Below, piece after piece: positions 19,501 through 35,600 of a stretch of DNA of 64,000 nt. Numbering within the stretch: the stretch's first letter is position 1; each line of letters begins with the position of its first letter. The translations under genes were made by a program, and so were the position numbers. The stretch comes from Anolis sagrei (Eukaryota > Chordata > Lepidosauria > Squamata > Anolidae). The notes below the pieces were generated by a model. The model saw only the letters and a list, made by a program, of their open reading frames with translations. It was not told where the DNA came from and did not search any database. Location: the NCBI RefSeq assembly GCF_037176765.1, contig NC_090022.1, positions 77,067,209 to 77,131,208 of the forward strand, read 5' to 3'.

Positions 19501-21623
19501 CCTTCTTTGCCAGTGTTCTGGCATTCACCAAACTACAACTCCCATGATTTCATAGCAGTTGATGGCATCATATTGCATTCAATCTACACTCAGTGTGGAT
19601 GCGCCCTTAGTTTCTTCTCTGCGTCCCTCATTACAGGAGTGACCATGAGCAAGATATGGGGTGAATATTCACAATGAAGGAAGAATGGCACTTACACTGC
19701 TTTCAGCATCATCTATATCAGGGGTCCTCAAACTTTTTAAACAGAGGGCCAGGTCACAGTCTTTCAAACTGTTGGAGGGCTGGATTATAATTTGAAAAAA
19801 AAAAACCATGAATGAATTCCTATGCACACTGCACATAGCTTATTTGTAGTGCAAAAACACTTTAAACAATACAATAATTAAAATGAAGAACAATTTTAAC
19901 AACTATAAAGTTATTAGTATTTCAATGGGAAGTGTGGACCTGCTTTTGGCTGATGAGATAGGGTTGTTGTTGTGTGCTTTCAAGTCGTTTCAGACTTAGG
20001 TTGACCCTGTGGAGGGCCAGGTAAATGTCCTTGGAGGGCCACATCCGGCCCCCGGGCCTTAGTTTGAGGACCCCTGATCTATATAAATATAAATGTAATG
20101 TTTGTGGGATTAACAGAACTCAAAAATCACTGAATGAATTGACACCAAATTTGGACACAATACACCTATCAGGCCAACAAGTGGCCATCACTCATAAAAA
20201 CACTGCAAAACACAGTGAAAGAGACTTAAAAAGCCAAAAAATAAAAAATACAACGGATGTGCAAAACCACATATGTACACATAGACACAAATATACACAC
20301 ACAAAACACAAAGACACAGACTGGGCCACAGCAAGGTGTGGCAGGGGAGGCCTACTAGAATCATAAAGTTGGAAGAGACCTTGCGGGACACCCAATCCAA
20401 CTCCCTGCCAAAAAGCAGGAAAACCACATTCAAAGACATCATAGTGAAACCCTAGGGAATCCTGGAACTTGTAGTTCTGCAAGGTCTGTCTCCTCCTCCG
20501 CCCAAGAGTCCCGGTTCCTTCCCAAACAACCAATTCCAGGAACTAAAGCAATTCAAAGTGGTGTCAAAGTACAGTATGGGCACACTCTGTGTTGCAGCGC
20601 TTAGGCACCCAGAGCGAGCTTTCCCAGTCGTTGATGGGACTCCTTCCTCATCCCTTCTCTTTGAAGGCATGTCTTCAGAGGAGAAATAAGGCAGTTTGAC
20701 ACCACTTTAACTACAATGCCTAAATGGTATGGGATACTGGGAGTGTTGTTTTTTTTGTCGTGTCAGGAGTGACTTGACAAACTGCAAGTCACTTCTGGTG
20801 TGAGAGCATTGGCCGTCTGCAAGGATGTTGCCCAGGGGATGCCCTGATGTTTTTTTGATGTTTATCATCCTTGTGGGAGGCTTCTCTCATGTCCCTGCAT
20901 GGAGAGCTGGAACTGACAGAGGGAGCTCATCTGCGCTCTCCCCAGATTCGAACCTGCTACCTGTCGGTCTTCACTTCTGCCAGCACAGGGGTTTAACCCA
21001 CTGTGCCGCTGGGGGCTCCTCCTGGGAGTGGTAGTTTGGTAGGGCACCAGCACTCTGGCTGAGAAGGTGAAAAACTTTATTTTATTTTTTTGGAAATATT
21101 TTTATTAATAGGTTTTATAGGGTTTGAAAAGTAAGGTTTTGTACATCGAAAGTGGGAGAACAATGTTGTTGTAAATAGGAAAGTAGTAAGAAAGGAAAGG
21201 AGAAGAGCTTCCCCCCCCCCCCTAAAAAAAGAGAGAGAGCGAAAAAACCAACAACGGGATAGAGTCAGTTAAAAAAATGTATATATAGTGAGAAAAAATA
21301 AGAAGAAAATGTGACTTCCTTCTTGTCGTCATTGGTCATTTGTAACTCTTTTTCTGTGTAAGGAAAAATAGATGCAAGTAATTAACTCTCTCGCTGTTGC
21401 TTCTTTAGTTGTAGTTCATTTAATTAAAAAAATCTTTACTAAACCACAGCTCCCGTGATTCCCTGTCGGGGGTAAAGTGGTGTCAAAGCGCGTCAATTCC
21501 GCAGTGCGGGCGCTCCCGCTCCGCTTCCTACCTGTAGGGGTTCGGGTAGCGCTGCCAGAAGGCGGCGAAGACTTGGTCCCAGGGCCCCTTGAGGACGCTC
21601 AGGGTCAGGAAGTACTTCCCCAT
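13538..21623 (-). CDS. PRELID1: PRELID1, PRELI domain protein 1, complete CDS
   Basis: Five coding exons on the minus strand: 21623-21532, 15571-15346, 15238-15125, 14912-14834 and 13677-13538. They join in frame to 216 residues (human about 219). The PRELI/MSF1 domain fills residues 1 to about 170, with hallmark stretches VFAAFWQRYPNPY, KLLSRRLLTKTNRMPRWAE, TFTWNINHARLM and GFEYVLAKMQ. The C-terminus is Ala/Lys/Glu-rich and LEA-like (AKEATEKAKETALAATEKAK, then KKKQQYV). With TRIAP1 the family carries phosphatidic acid across the mitochondrial intermembrane space for cardiolipin synthesis. The N-terminus starts MGKYFLTLSVLK where human has MVKYFLGQSVLR. The gene is divergent from RAB24 and converges on MXD3. 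Intron 1 (about 6 kb) is packed with repeats. Confidence 0.97.
15745..15858 (+). mobile_element. L2/L3-type LINE 3' tail fragment
   Basis: TTTTAATCACGTTGTACCCTG, then GCCTCAAGCCACAAGGAGAG resembles the diverged LINE tails elsewhere. A Sauria SINE sits directly at its 3' side. Confidence 0.45.
15860..16140 (-). mobile_element. Sauria SINE, full length, reverse
   Basis: On the minus strand it starts AGCCCCCGGTGACACAGCGA, has the B-box-like GGTTCAAATCCAGGGAGCAG, and ends AAACCTTTACCTTCAC. It is the same family as 11972-12293. It lies in PRELID1 intron 1. Confidence 0.9.
16672..16765 (-). mobile_element. L2/L3-type LINE tail with (AAC)n
   Basis: (AAC)n at 16675-16693, then TTTATTTATATCCCATTTTT and GAGAAAGTGGTTCAAAA. 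Confidence 0.5.
16790..16952. mobile_element. Palindromic MITE (squamate, ATGCAGTTTGAC type)
   Basis: GTGCATCTATACTGTAGAAT at left and ATTGTATAGATACACCC at right are inverted ends. The inner arms carry AATGGAATCATGGGAGTTGC. Confidence 0.65.
16998..17190 (-). mobile_element. CR1 LINE 3' end, 5'-truncated
   Basis: Plus-strand AGAATCATAGAATCATAGAA at the left is the octamer-type CR1 terminus in reverse. GGCCATCCAGTCCAACCCCC and CCACCACACTCCGGGGCAGA follow. It lies in PRELID1 intron 1. Confidence 0.85.
17200..18240. other. PRELID1 intron 1, no assigned feature
   Basis: Unique-looking sequence with a short CA/GT tract near 17765-17805 and A-rich and T-rich simple tracts near 17880-17960. No exon or repeat family was recognised. 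Confidence 0.4.
18247..18535 (-). mobile_element. CR1 LINE 3' end, 5'-truncated
   Basis: It has the same order as 16998-17190 but extends further, through GTTCTTCCTAATGTTCAGAT and TTTGAAGCCATTGTTCCGC. Confidence 0.85.
18866..19014. mobile_element. Palindromic MITE (about 150 bp)
   Basis: GGGCCCTTCCACACAGCTCT at left and the complement ACTGTGTGGAAGGGTCCC at right. The inner arms also pair (CCAGAATATCAAGGCAG with CTGCCTTGATAATCTGG). No clear target duplication. Confidence 0.75.
19408..19612. mobile_element. Palindromic MITE (ATGCAGTTTGAC type)
   Basis: The left arm TTGTAGAATTAATGCAGTTT with CATGGCTCAATGCGATGGAA is mirrored on the right by CAACTCCCATGATTTCATAG and CTACACTCAGTGTGGATGCG. It is the same family as 16790-16952. 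Confidence 0.7.
19719..20076. mobile_element. hAT (Charlie-like) non-autonomous element with 8-bp TSD
   Basis: Ends CAGGGGTCCTCAAACTTTTT and AGTTTGAGGACCCCTG are inverted repeats, flanked by ATCTATAT on both sides (19711-19718, 20077-20084). It is 358 bp with no transposase. The ends look like those of the OposCharlie group of widely spread hAT families, but that assignment is from memory. Confidence 0.85.
20355..20452 (-). mobile_element. CR1 3' fragment
   Basis: Short AGAATCATAAAGTTGGAAGA then CCAATCCAACTCCCTGCC. It is followed by half of an ATGCAGTTTGAC-type MITE to about 20620. Confidence 0.6.
20746..21021 (-). mobile_element. tRNA-derived squamate SINE with 9-bp TSD
   Basis: Flanked by CTGGGAGTG (20737-20745, 21022-21030). 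The tRNA-like head is at the right (minus-strand GGTTAAACCCCTGTGCTGGC, then GGTTCGAATCTGGGGAG). The body includes GCCAATGCTCTCACACCAG on the minus strand. Related copies are at 35313-35570 and 63557-63822. Confidence 0.85.
21080..21428 (-). mobile_element. L1 3' UTR fragment, 5'-truncated
   Basis: T-rich left end (minus-strand tail), then GGAAATATTTTTATTAATAG, a pyrimidine-rich patch and GTGACTTCCTTCTTGTCGTC. The order parallels the 3' UTR of the full L1 at 48167-48556. An imperfect AAAAACTTTA/AAAAATCTTTA pair flanks it. Confidence 0.5.
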
Positions 21624-22068
21624 CGTTCCTGCGGCAGGACAGGCGGGGAAGGCAGGAAGGCAGGCAGGCAGGCAGGAGAGAGGGAGGGAGGCCGCGTCCT
21701 GGTCCGCCTCAGGCCCCGGGCGCCCTCAGCCCGGCCCAGCCGGGAAGCCCCACAGTCCGCGGCGGAAGCAGAGGCAGAAGCAGGAGGAGGAGGAGGAGGA
21801 GGAGGCGCCCAGCGGCCGCCATGCGGGGACACGGGAGCGGCAACGACTTCCGACGGGCCGCCTGGAAACTTCCTGTCCTCGCGCGCTGGGCCCCGCCCCG
21901 TGGGACGCGCTTCCGGTCCTGCCGCTAGGCCCCGCCCCCCTTGGCCACTGGCGCCCGGGAGGTGGCTCGCGGGGGTCCCTGCTGCCGTGCCTTCTTCTCT
22001 CTCTCTCTTGTCTTTCCCCTTCTTCCTTCCTTCCTTCCTTCCCGCGCGCTCCGCCCGGCTCCAGCGCC
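21624..22068. promoter_or_regulatory. Bidirectional CpG-island promoter, PRELID1/RAB24
   Basis: About 445 bp separate the PRELID1 ATG (minus) from the predicted RAB24 5' exon (plus). The sequence is strongly GC and CpG rich with no TATA box. It has ETS/GABPA-like motifs (CTTCCGG at 21910-21916, ACTTCCG near 21846, CTTCCTG near 21868) and GC boxes (CCCCGCCCC near 21892, CCCCGCCCCCC near 21930). An (AGGC)n tract at about 21655-21680, a GAG-repeat at 21782-21806 and a (CCTT)n polypyrimidine tract at about 22018-22040 flank it. The head-to-head arrangement is the same as in human. Confidence 0.75.
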
Positions 22069-22469
22069 ATGAGGCCGGGGTGAGTGGCTCCCCGGGGACC
22101 CTGGGGATACGGTGGCCGAGAGCAGCCCTCCTTCCTTCCGCGCGAGGGGTATGGCTCCCATCTAACATGGGGCGCCTCTTACGCCATCCTCTCTGCTCAA
22201 AAGGTGCCCCCCCCCACTCCTGAGCTGCCCCTCCCCACTGCCCCCTTTGTGTCGCTGGGAGGGCAAAGGGGAGTCCTGCCGCTATTCCTCCTCCTCCTCT
22301 TTCCCTATGATTTCTTCCATGGAGCTTCCCGTCCTGCTCGCGATGCAGGGGCTGAGCCCTCCTTTCGGTGCCAGGGCTTTGGCTCATAGGCCTTGCGCTC
22401 CTCTCAGAAGGGAGACTGGCTTGGGAGCAGAGGAGAGGGGTCAGGCCTTCCTCTACCACTTGGGGGGCA

Positions 22470-22660
22470 TCTATGTTGTGTTGTGTTAGATACCACTTGA
22501 ATCGCTAGGGCTGAATGACATCTAATCTCCCGCGGATTGTAGTTTTACAAGGTCTTACGCCTCCTCTGCCGAAGAGGGCTGGTGCCTCACCAAACTACAA
22601 CTCCTATAATTCCATAGTATTGAGCCATGGCAACTAAAATGGGGGCAGACTGCACAGGGG
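22470..22660. mobile_element. Palindromic MITE (ATGCAGTTTGAC type, diverged)
   Basis: GTTAGATACCACTTGAATCG at left. CCAAACTACAACTCCTATAA with ATTGAGCCATGGCAACTAAA on the right is the opposite arm. It lies in the RAB24 5' UTR intron. Confidence 0.5.
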
Positions 22661-22673
22661 AGACTTCTTAGAA

Positions 22674-22809
22674 CAGGCATCCCCAAACTGCGGCCCGCTA
22701 GCTGTTTGGGCCATCAATTCCCAGAATTCCTGACAATTGAACAAGCTTGTTCGGGCCTCTGGGAGTTGGAGGCTCAAACAGCTGGAGGGCCGCAGTTTGA
22801 GGATGCCTG
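22674..22809. mobile_element. Short palindromic hAT element (136 bp)
   Basis: CAGGCATCCCCAAACTGCGG and its inverted partner GCCGCAGTTTGAGGATGCCTG-type end, with flanks TCTTAGAA/CCTTAGAA (22666-22673, 22810-22817; 7 of 8). Confidence 0.8.
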
Positions 22810-22811
22810 CC

Positions 22812-23075
22812 TTAGAATCATAGAGTTGGAAGAAACCTTGTAATCCAACCCCATTCTGCCAAGAAGCAGGAAAATCACATTCAAAGCACCCCTGACAGAT
22901 GGCCATATTGCCTCTGTTTCAAAAGCTCCAAAGAAGGAGCCTCCACCACACTCTGGGGCAGAGAGTTCCACTGCTGAACAGCTCTCACAGTTAGGAAGTT
23001 CTTCCTCATGTTAGGTGGAATCTCCTTTCCTGTAGTTTGAAGCCATTGTTCTGTGTCCTAGTCTCCAAGGCAGCA
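22812..23075 (-). mobile_element. CR1 LINE 3' end, 5'-truncated
   Basis: AGAATCATAGAGTTGGAAGA, then GCACCCCTGACAGATGGCCA and GTTTGAAGCCATTGTTCTG, directly next to the hAT element at 22674-22809. Confidence 0.8.
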
Positions 23076-23157
23076 GAAACCTCTGGAGGGGATGCAGTGG
23101 CTGGATGGCAATCTGTTAGGGTGCATTAATTGTGTCTTCCTGCATGGCAGAAGGGAC

Positions 23158-23400
23158 TAATGCTAATAATAATAATGCTAACTTTATTTTTGTACCCTGC
23201 CTTCATCTCCCCAAAGGGACTCAGAGCAGTTTACCTATGACACAAAGTGCCGAAAAACAATGCATAAAATAAACAGTACAATACAAAAAAGTAAAACCAA
23301 TAGCATATAAAAACAACAATTACTCAGAACATCACCCAATAAATAACCTACTGCCATAAGACATGGCCAAACTGTAAACAAGGCAAAAGAATGGGATAGT
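23158..23400 (-). mobile_element. L2/L3-type LINE tail, reverse
   Basis: (AAT)n near 23163-23178, then TTTTGTACCCTGCCTTCATC and CCCCAAAGGGACTCAGAGCA. Confidence 0.7.
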
Positions 23401-23624
23401 GCAAATTGTAGCTAAGGAACAAGGGGATGGGATGAAAGTGCAGTGCTGGATGGCCCTTGAGGTCTCTTCCACCCCTCAGATTCTAAGCTTCTATCATCTT
23501 TCCATTACGGCTTCCTTTTCTCATCTTCTTGCAGATGAGCTTTGGGGGCTGTGCTGCATGACTGACTTCTTGCTGAGGCAGTGGCCCTCTGGGACCCCAT
23601 CGGAGGGCAGCCCCTGGCAGGAGG

Positions 23625-29755
<6,131 letters not shown>

Positions 29756-30165
29756 GTTCCTGGAATAATAGCACCCTGCGCTCTTCTGGAAAGTCCCTGC
29801 ATTTTGCCTGCGGTTCAGAATATCCAATCTTGGACATCTAGAGCATCACATTCTGGCACTTCTCCTTGGAATTGGGGGAGAATTCAGCAGAACCTGTTTT
29901 GTTTTTGTAAATACTGCAAGACTTGCTGCCTTGTTGACCAGAGGCCATGATTGCCTTGTGTGCCCATCCCCACCAGAGGCTGAGTGAATTCTTAAAGCAT
30001 ACCAGGGATTGCTTTGTTGTCTCACTCACAGTTGTCTCCGAAGAAGAGATCCTTTGCTGGCTGTGGTCAAGTTTACCATTTTGAAGGTGTTGCCTGATTT
30101 TTGCTAATTTAAATAGCTTCTAATAAGTTATATACATGTAAATAAAAGAGCTTTGCAGTCCTGTG
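29756..30165 (+). terminator. RAB24: RAB24 3' UTR and poly(A) signal
   Basis: About 0.4 kb of unique sequence follows the TGA. AATAAA at 30141-30146 is followed by a GT-rich stretch (TGTGTTGTTG near 30163), a good cleavage/polyadenylation layout. Confidence 0.7.
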
Positions 30166-31590
30166 TTGTTGAGGAGTATGTTACAGCTGTTTTTTCATTA
30201 TAGATAGCATACCATTTTAAGACTTCTCTAATGAAGAATTTATCAGAGCAGATGGAATTAAATATTCATTTGTCATTATGGCTGAAAATGCCATTATTTT
30301 GAATCAAGAGCAATATTTCTGTTTTTCATAGAGTATATGGGATGGGCAAAGGGTTGCATGTGCCTATAGTAGTAAAACATAATTGCCAAAAAGTTCTGCT
30401 TTGAAATGCTGCAAAATGATGTCTAATATGTGGAGTATTTAGAGCCTCACTGGATCCTACCAGGGATCAAAACAAAAATGTGCTAAACATCTTCTAGGGA
30501 CCTAGGAAAGTCCCAAAACATACCCCATGCCCCTACAAAGATTTGGGGACAAAGCATTTTTTTGACATGCCGTGGGAGTGCAGCCCTCTTGTCCTCCACA
30601 GTTGTCCACTTCTGCTCTAGAGATTGTATGGATCTTTTGATTCCCAAGCTCCCAACAGTCAGCAATTGACTGTCTTGATGGAAAAAGATGGGGTATAAAC
30701 AAGTAATTCCATGTAATGATAGGATGGTGAGGAGAAAAGTTGATTCCAGAATGATGTGTAACTTCAAAGTCATTTCTGACCTATTGCAAACTTAACACAG
30801 TGTTTTCTTTGTAAGATTTGTCCAGAAGAGTTTTGCCATTGCTTTTGCAACACCAAAGTAGGGAGCTAGGTCCCTTTTCTGAAAAAGCTTCTATCAAGCG
30901 CTGTTATTTCCAGGAAGTTGTGAGGTTGGCTTAGTTGGAAGCAGGCTGGAAAACATGTCACTTCCTGATTCACCCAGGACAGAAAAATCCCAACAGTGCT
31001 GATTCATACTGTCACTATTTCTGAAAGCAGATTGTTCAATGAGTTCACTATGGTTGGGATGAGTACAATGAGCCTTTCATACAGGAGTTTTTCTTGATTA
31101 TTTTAAGGGTTGGGGGGGGGGGGGAGTCCTAGACCATTCCTTTTAAAAACTTCCAACCTTTAGGGCAAGATGAACAATTCCCCCTGCTCCAATATTATTT
31201 GAAAACAGCTTCCACTAACCCTTGGCAAAGTGGGATGATAGGAGAGCTACATATGGCCTACCCCATTCTTTTGTACACATTTACTTTTTAAAGTGCATTT
31301 TGGTTTCCAAAGAACATAAAGTGAAGACAATGTCTTTCTAGTTTGCTTGGAATAACAACCAGAATTATTTAGGGTATTAAGAGCAAGAGGAACCTTTAAA
31401 ACAATCACTATAGTGAATGTAGAGAAAGATTAATACTGATCACAAGGCATGCCTGTTGCTTTCGAGCATTTCTAAAATCCCAGACTTTTTAGGACTACAC
31501 AAATGAGGTAGCAATGTCCTTGCATCAATGCAGTGTCAACTGCTATAATGGGCTCACTCTTTTCTAAAGTGACTAAACATAAAGAATGGA
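30166..31590. other. RAB24-NSD1 intergenic, no recognised feature
   Basis: Unique-looking AT-rich sequence with a G run at 31111-31124. No exon-like frame with family similarity. Confidence 0.4.
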
Positions 31591-31591
31591 T

Positions 31592-32570
31592 GCTTACCTG
31601 TAACTCTGTTTCTTCGAGTGGTCATCTGTGAAATTCACACCTGTGGTAGTTTCCTGCAGTCAGCTCAGAATTTTCTGGAAAGCCCTCAAAGATATAGGGC
31701 TGCAGCCCTGTCCACACTCCCCATGAGTATATAACCAGTGGGAGGGGCTGTAGCCTCAGTTCCCGTGCCGCAAACAGTAGTTAAAGAAGCAAGGTATGAT
31801 AGGAAGCGGGAAAGATGGGCTGGATGTGCGAATTTCACAGATTACTACCTGAAACATGGTTACAGGTAAGCAACCACTCCTTCGTGTTCTGAAAATCGCA
31901 CCTGGGATACAAGTAGTGAACTACTAACCCAGGATGGTGGGCATCATGCCACTGAAGAAAACAGGATCACTCTGCTGAAGGCCACATTCTTCTTGGAAAG
32001 AACATCCAACTTGTAGTGAGTAGTAAGCAGGGTAGACCAAATGGCTACCTGACAGACATCTTCCAAAGGAATGCCCCTCAACAATGCAGTTAACATAGTG
32101 ACAGCTCTTGTGGAGTGGTCTTAATCTGCAATGGTAAATTGCCCAGCAAGCTGGTATGCTAACCAAATAATTGACACAATCCATTAAGATAGCCGCTGAG
32201 GAGAAATTGGAAGGCCAGGCATCCTTCTGATATTTCAGGAGCAGTCTGGGCAATTTTCTAGATTCAGCCATTCTCTTTACATAAAATGCCAGAGCTCTGT
32301 GGACATCTAAATAACGCAGTGAGCGTTCTAACGGTGTAGATGGATCATCAAAATAGGAAGAGTTCTGAGCTTGATTCCAAAACTGCTGCTTTCACGGACA
32401 AAGGGAACTGAGGCTACAGCTCCTCCCACTGGCTATATACTCATGGGGAGTGTAGGCAAGGCTGCAGCCATATAACGTTGAAGGCTTTCCAGAAGATTCC
32501 AAGCTGGCTGCGCAGGAAACTACCACAGGTGCAATCTTCACAGAGACCTCGAAGAAGAATGTAAACAGAT
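31592..32570. mobile_element. Inverted-repeat DNA element, nested (family unassigned)
   Basis: 31592-31871 has 40-bp-class inverted ends (GCTTACCTGTAACTCTGTTT at left; the complement of GGTTACAGGTAAGC at right, both next to ATCTGTGAAATTC). About 170 bp of its left half recurs in reverse at 32395-32567 (for example CCCCATGAGTATATA and its complement, and AGTTTCCTGC). The TTACCTGTAAC terminus resembles non-autonomous DNA transposons common in turtles and crocodilians. No transposase is seen. Confidence 0.65.
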
Positions 32571-34290
32571 GCTATTTATAGCTTGCTGTAATGTCCATAT
32601 ACTCTCCAGATTCCAGGGGTTTGCCATCTCCCTCCATAATTCAATCAGTTTGGTATTCTTCAACTACTGTAACTTCAACTACTACTGTTCCTTGCACTGT
32701 TCAGTTTTTCCATGTCTGCCTGTTCATAATGTATGGTGGTATATGGAGATAAAGGCTTGCAGCCTACACATTGACTCAACAAAAGTAGGTGGGTGGGGCT
32801 AGTAAATCAGAAACCAATTGAATTCTTCCTGCAGAGCAAAGAACCCATGAAGCTAACTTCCTAACGACAGCACTGCAAACGTAACAGTTTTACAGCACAC
32901 TTAGAATTTGTATAGGAAACAGACACCCAGAATTTCCTTATGTACAGATCTTGTGTACATTGTTTCTGTCATGTAATAAGTCTGTTGAATTGCAAGTGTG
33001 CGCTTCCCTTTCTTCCTAGCTTTCATCTTTATTTTTTAAAAGAAAAGTTTATGTCAACTTCACATGAAGGCAAGGATGACTTTCCTTTGCGGATGTCAAA
33101 AACTGAAGGGCCTTCCGTTAGCCCAATATGTCATGAAGCCAACACAATGAACTTTGAGAGGCATGGTTTGGGCTAGAATATCCAAAGCCTTATTGAGCAT
33201 GAACAACTACCTGGATAATTGCTTTGAATTTCATAGTCACAGAAGCTAGAAAAACTTGTTGAAAGGGAAAAATTGCCACAGTTGTTTGATTCAATATTTT
33301 CCAGCTTCCTTCTTAAATGAATAAACACCACACATCTTAGAAGCTGACTCAATGTTTTGTAATACTTTTAAGTACATGATGGAACAGTTCTTCCTTGCTA
33401 AGACTACCCGTCCTCACCATCATTGTTCAACAATTTTGTATTTTTGACCTGAAGCAACTACAAAAGCCTCCTCTTTTTCATGTTAAGAGACTGCTAGTTC
33501 ACTGCATCTCCGGGGAGGTTTCAGAAGAGTTGCCCTGCAATTTTGTGTGAGGCCAGGAAGATTTTAGTGCCACACATAACAAAAATCACATGATAATAGA
33601 ATGTAGTTCAAACTCCATCTGTAATCAGATTTCAGAATGTAGGTATAGGGATGGACTCAGATTTCAGCATGTGGAACTGGGTAGACTGCTGCTCCCTACT
33701 GCAAGGCACCCCATTGAGTGAGATAGCAACCCCTGCCTGAGTGAGCTGCAGTACAGGAGGAAAGGGGGAACTCTAAAAATTTGGCAGAGGCTCTCCTGGG
33801 TTCAATATTTCCACCAGCAGATTCTGGATGCAGCTCAAGTTGTCTAAAGAGCAGAACTGGCACTCTGAAAACAGCATTTCTTCTTCTTTTGCTAGGTATT
33901 ACAACATGCAAAATACATTCCAAGCAAGTTTACAGGTCAATGGACAGAACGTCCTAGTTGGTATGCTCAGGATTTTAGCCTGCACTAAAATTTCTCCCTC
34001 ACCTAGCAGTGAAGATCACTGAGCATACTGTATGTGCTTCTACATAAATATACATAAGATTGCTCTACACATCTGCAATTTCTCTGTTGAATTCTTTTCC
34101 AGGATCATGTTTCAATAAAGTGGATTTTCCTTCTATCAGCTTTTTCTACTGTCCAGTTTTGGTATCCATATGAAGGAATAATAAATATAATTGATGGCTG
34201 TAAATTTGATATGCATAAATTCATTGCACCATAAAACCCAACAACAAAACCATCCAAAAAACAAACAAACCCTGCAATAGGTTTTTAAAC
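32571..34290. other. Intergenic, no recognised feature
   Basis: No exon, RNA gene or named repeat could be supported here. Confidence 0.35.
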
Positions 34291-34385
34291 TTTATGTGAC
34301 TGTGGAGCAGAACAGAAAATCCACATCTGTATGCTTGTCCACTACGCCCTGCCTCATGTACAGAGGAAGAATTGTTGGAGGCTAT
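34290..34385. repeat. Unclassified repeat shared with 7010-7085
   Basis: TGTATGCTTGTCCACTACGC and CTGCCTCATGTACAGAGGAA here are the reverse complement of sequence at 7010-7075 in MXD3 intron 2. Confidence 0.6.
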
Positions 34386-34699
34386 AGACAATGCCATTGC
34401 TGTTGCCTGTTTTTGGTCAAAAGATATTTAGCCACCTGCACTCCTATTTTTATCGGTTTGATGCTAATTTATGCAATGCCTTTGAAATGAAATAAAGCTT
34501 TTAAAACTACGGCTGAGATTTTGCTCAAAGTTGATGGAAGAGAAAGTCTCAGTGATGGTGTTATGCAGAATTATACACTATCACCCGTCACAATATGACT
34601 CCTACTTGTAACATGGGGGCTTCAGTACCTAAGAATTACCAGTTCATTTAATATGTTGCATGAATGGTTGGCACTGTAGGAAGCTGGCCATTCATTGAG

Positions 34700-34890
34700 C
34701 TATTTGCTTAATTTTATATCCTTTCACTCCCAAATGAGTCAAAGCAGCTTATAATTCATACCAAATTAAACACACACCAAAGGTTTTAATTAAATTGTAG
34801 TAAAGCTATCAATAACACTAACAATATTTAATGTGTGCTCCCAGTTGATGTCAAATGCCAGATCCCCTTCATCCTAGGCAGAGTGACCAA
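34700..34890 (-). mobile_element. Old L2/L3-type LINE tail fragment
   Basis: TTTTATATCCTTTCACTCCC, then GAGTCAAAGCAGCTTATAAT resembles the reverse LINE tail with many changes. Confidence 0.35.
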
Positions 34891-35312
34891 AGGTCAGTGG
34901 CCACCTTTCTGCTTCTGTATGGTAGAATACAAGTCTTAATTGACCATGAGTCTCAATTGTAGATTTTAATGTCTAGCTTTTATGCTGATTTTAAAAACTT
35001 GAGACAAACGACAAGGAGGATTAGGGTCTGTTTGTGGAGTTCATTTCCCATTAAGTACAAGGTTGAGAAAGTTAGCTTTCAGAAACAGATGCTAAAGAGG
35101 TGAATGACCATTTAAAAATGGGAATTGCAACCCAACAGCACTTGTGGTTCTGAGACTGGAGAAAAGTTATAGGATATTTTAACATCAGGCATCACATTAC
35201 AAGCCTTTTATCTAAATTGAAACCTATCTCCTGACTAAACAGAACAAACTGCAGACTTTCAGATATTATATCACAACTCTTTTCAGCTCTAGTCATGATG
35301 TTGAATGATTTC

Positions 35313-35570
35313 TTCGCGTCAGGAGCGATTTGGGAAATGCAAGTCGCTTCTGGTGTGAGGGAATTGGCCGTCTGCAAGGACATTGCCCAGGGGATGCCCG
35401 GATGTTTTTGAAGCTTTACCATACTTGTGGGAGGCTTCTCTCATGTCCCCACATGGGACGCTGGAGCTGACAGAGGGAGCGCATCCGCGCTCTCCCCGGA
35501 TTTGAACCTTTGACCCGTCAGTCTTCAGTTCTGCCAGCACAAGGGTTTAACCCACTGCACCACTGGGGAT
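35313..35570 (-). mobile_element. tRNA-derived squamate SINE
   Basis: It is the same family as 20746-21021. GTCAGGAGCGATTTGGGAAA and AATTGGCCGTCTGCAAGGAC lead to the tRNA-like head GGTTTAACCCACTGCACCAC. Confidence 0.85.
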
Positions 35571-35600
35571 TCCTTCTGTTTAATGATGAAAAACAAGGAG

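Larger units (their letters stand above)
20683..21517. mobile_element. MITE interrupted by a SINE and an L1 fragment
   Basis: Three pieces, 20683-20736, 21031-21069 and 21439-21517, read in order as one ATGCAGTTTGAC-type palindromic MITE. The right terminal piece (GTAAAGTGGTGTCAAAGCGC, GCAGTGCGGGCG) has gained G and C relative to its left partner. It ends about 14 nt from the PRELID1 exon 1 donor at 21530-21531. Confidence 0.65.
22040..23624 (+). promoter_or_regulatory. RAB24: RAB24 5' UTR with intron and upstream ATGs
   Basis: A likely noncoding first exon ends at 22079 (donor GGGTGAGT). A second exon starts at 23535 after CTTCTTGCAG and runs into the coding start at 23625. Three upstream ATGs fall in this leader: at 22069 (a 4-codon uORF if spliced this way), at 23535 (8 codons, stop 23559-23561) and at 23558 (overlaps the main start in another frame). 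The exon 1 limit is inferred from the donor and promoter position only. Confidence 0.5.

Noticed and set aside
20227-20340. Possible small gene in A-rich sequence with CACA repeats
   Set aside because: Simple A-rich and AC-rich sequence next to a CR1 fragment, with no codon signature.
21477-22459. Frames of 248 and 284 codons on both strands at the PRELID1/RAB24 promoter
   Set aside because: GC-rich sequence rarely has stops. The composition is Pro/Arg/Gly-rich and overlaps PRELID1 exon 1.
31924-32271. 115-codon minus-strand frame
   Set aside because: It falls inside the inverted-repeat element and has no recognisable transposase motif.
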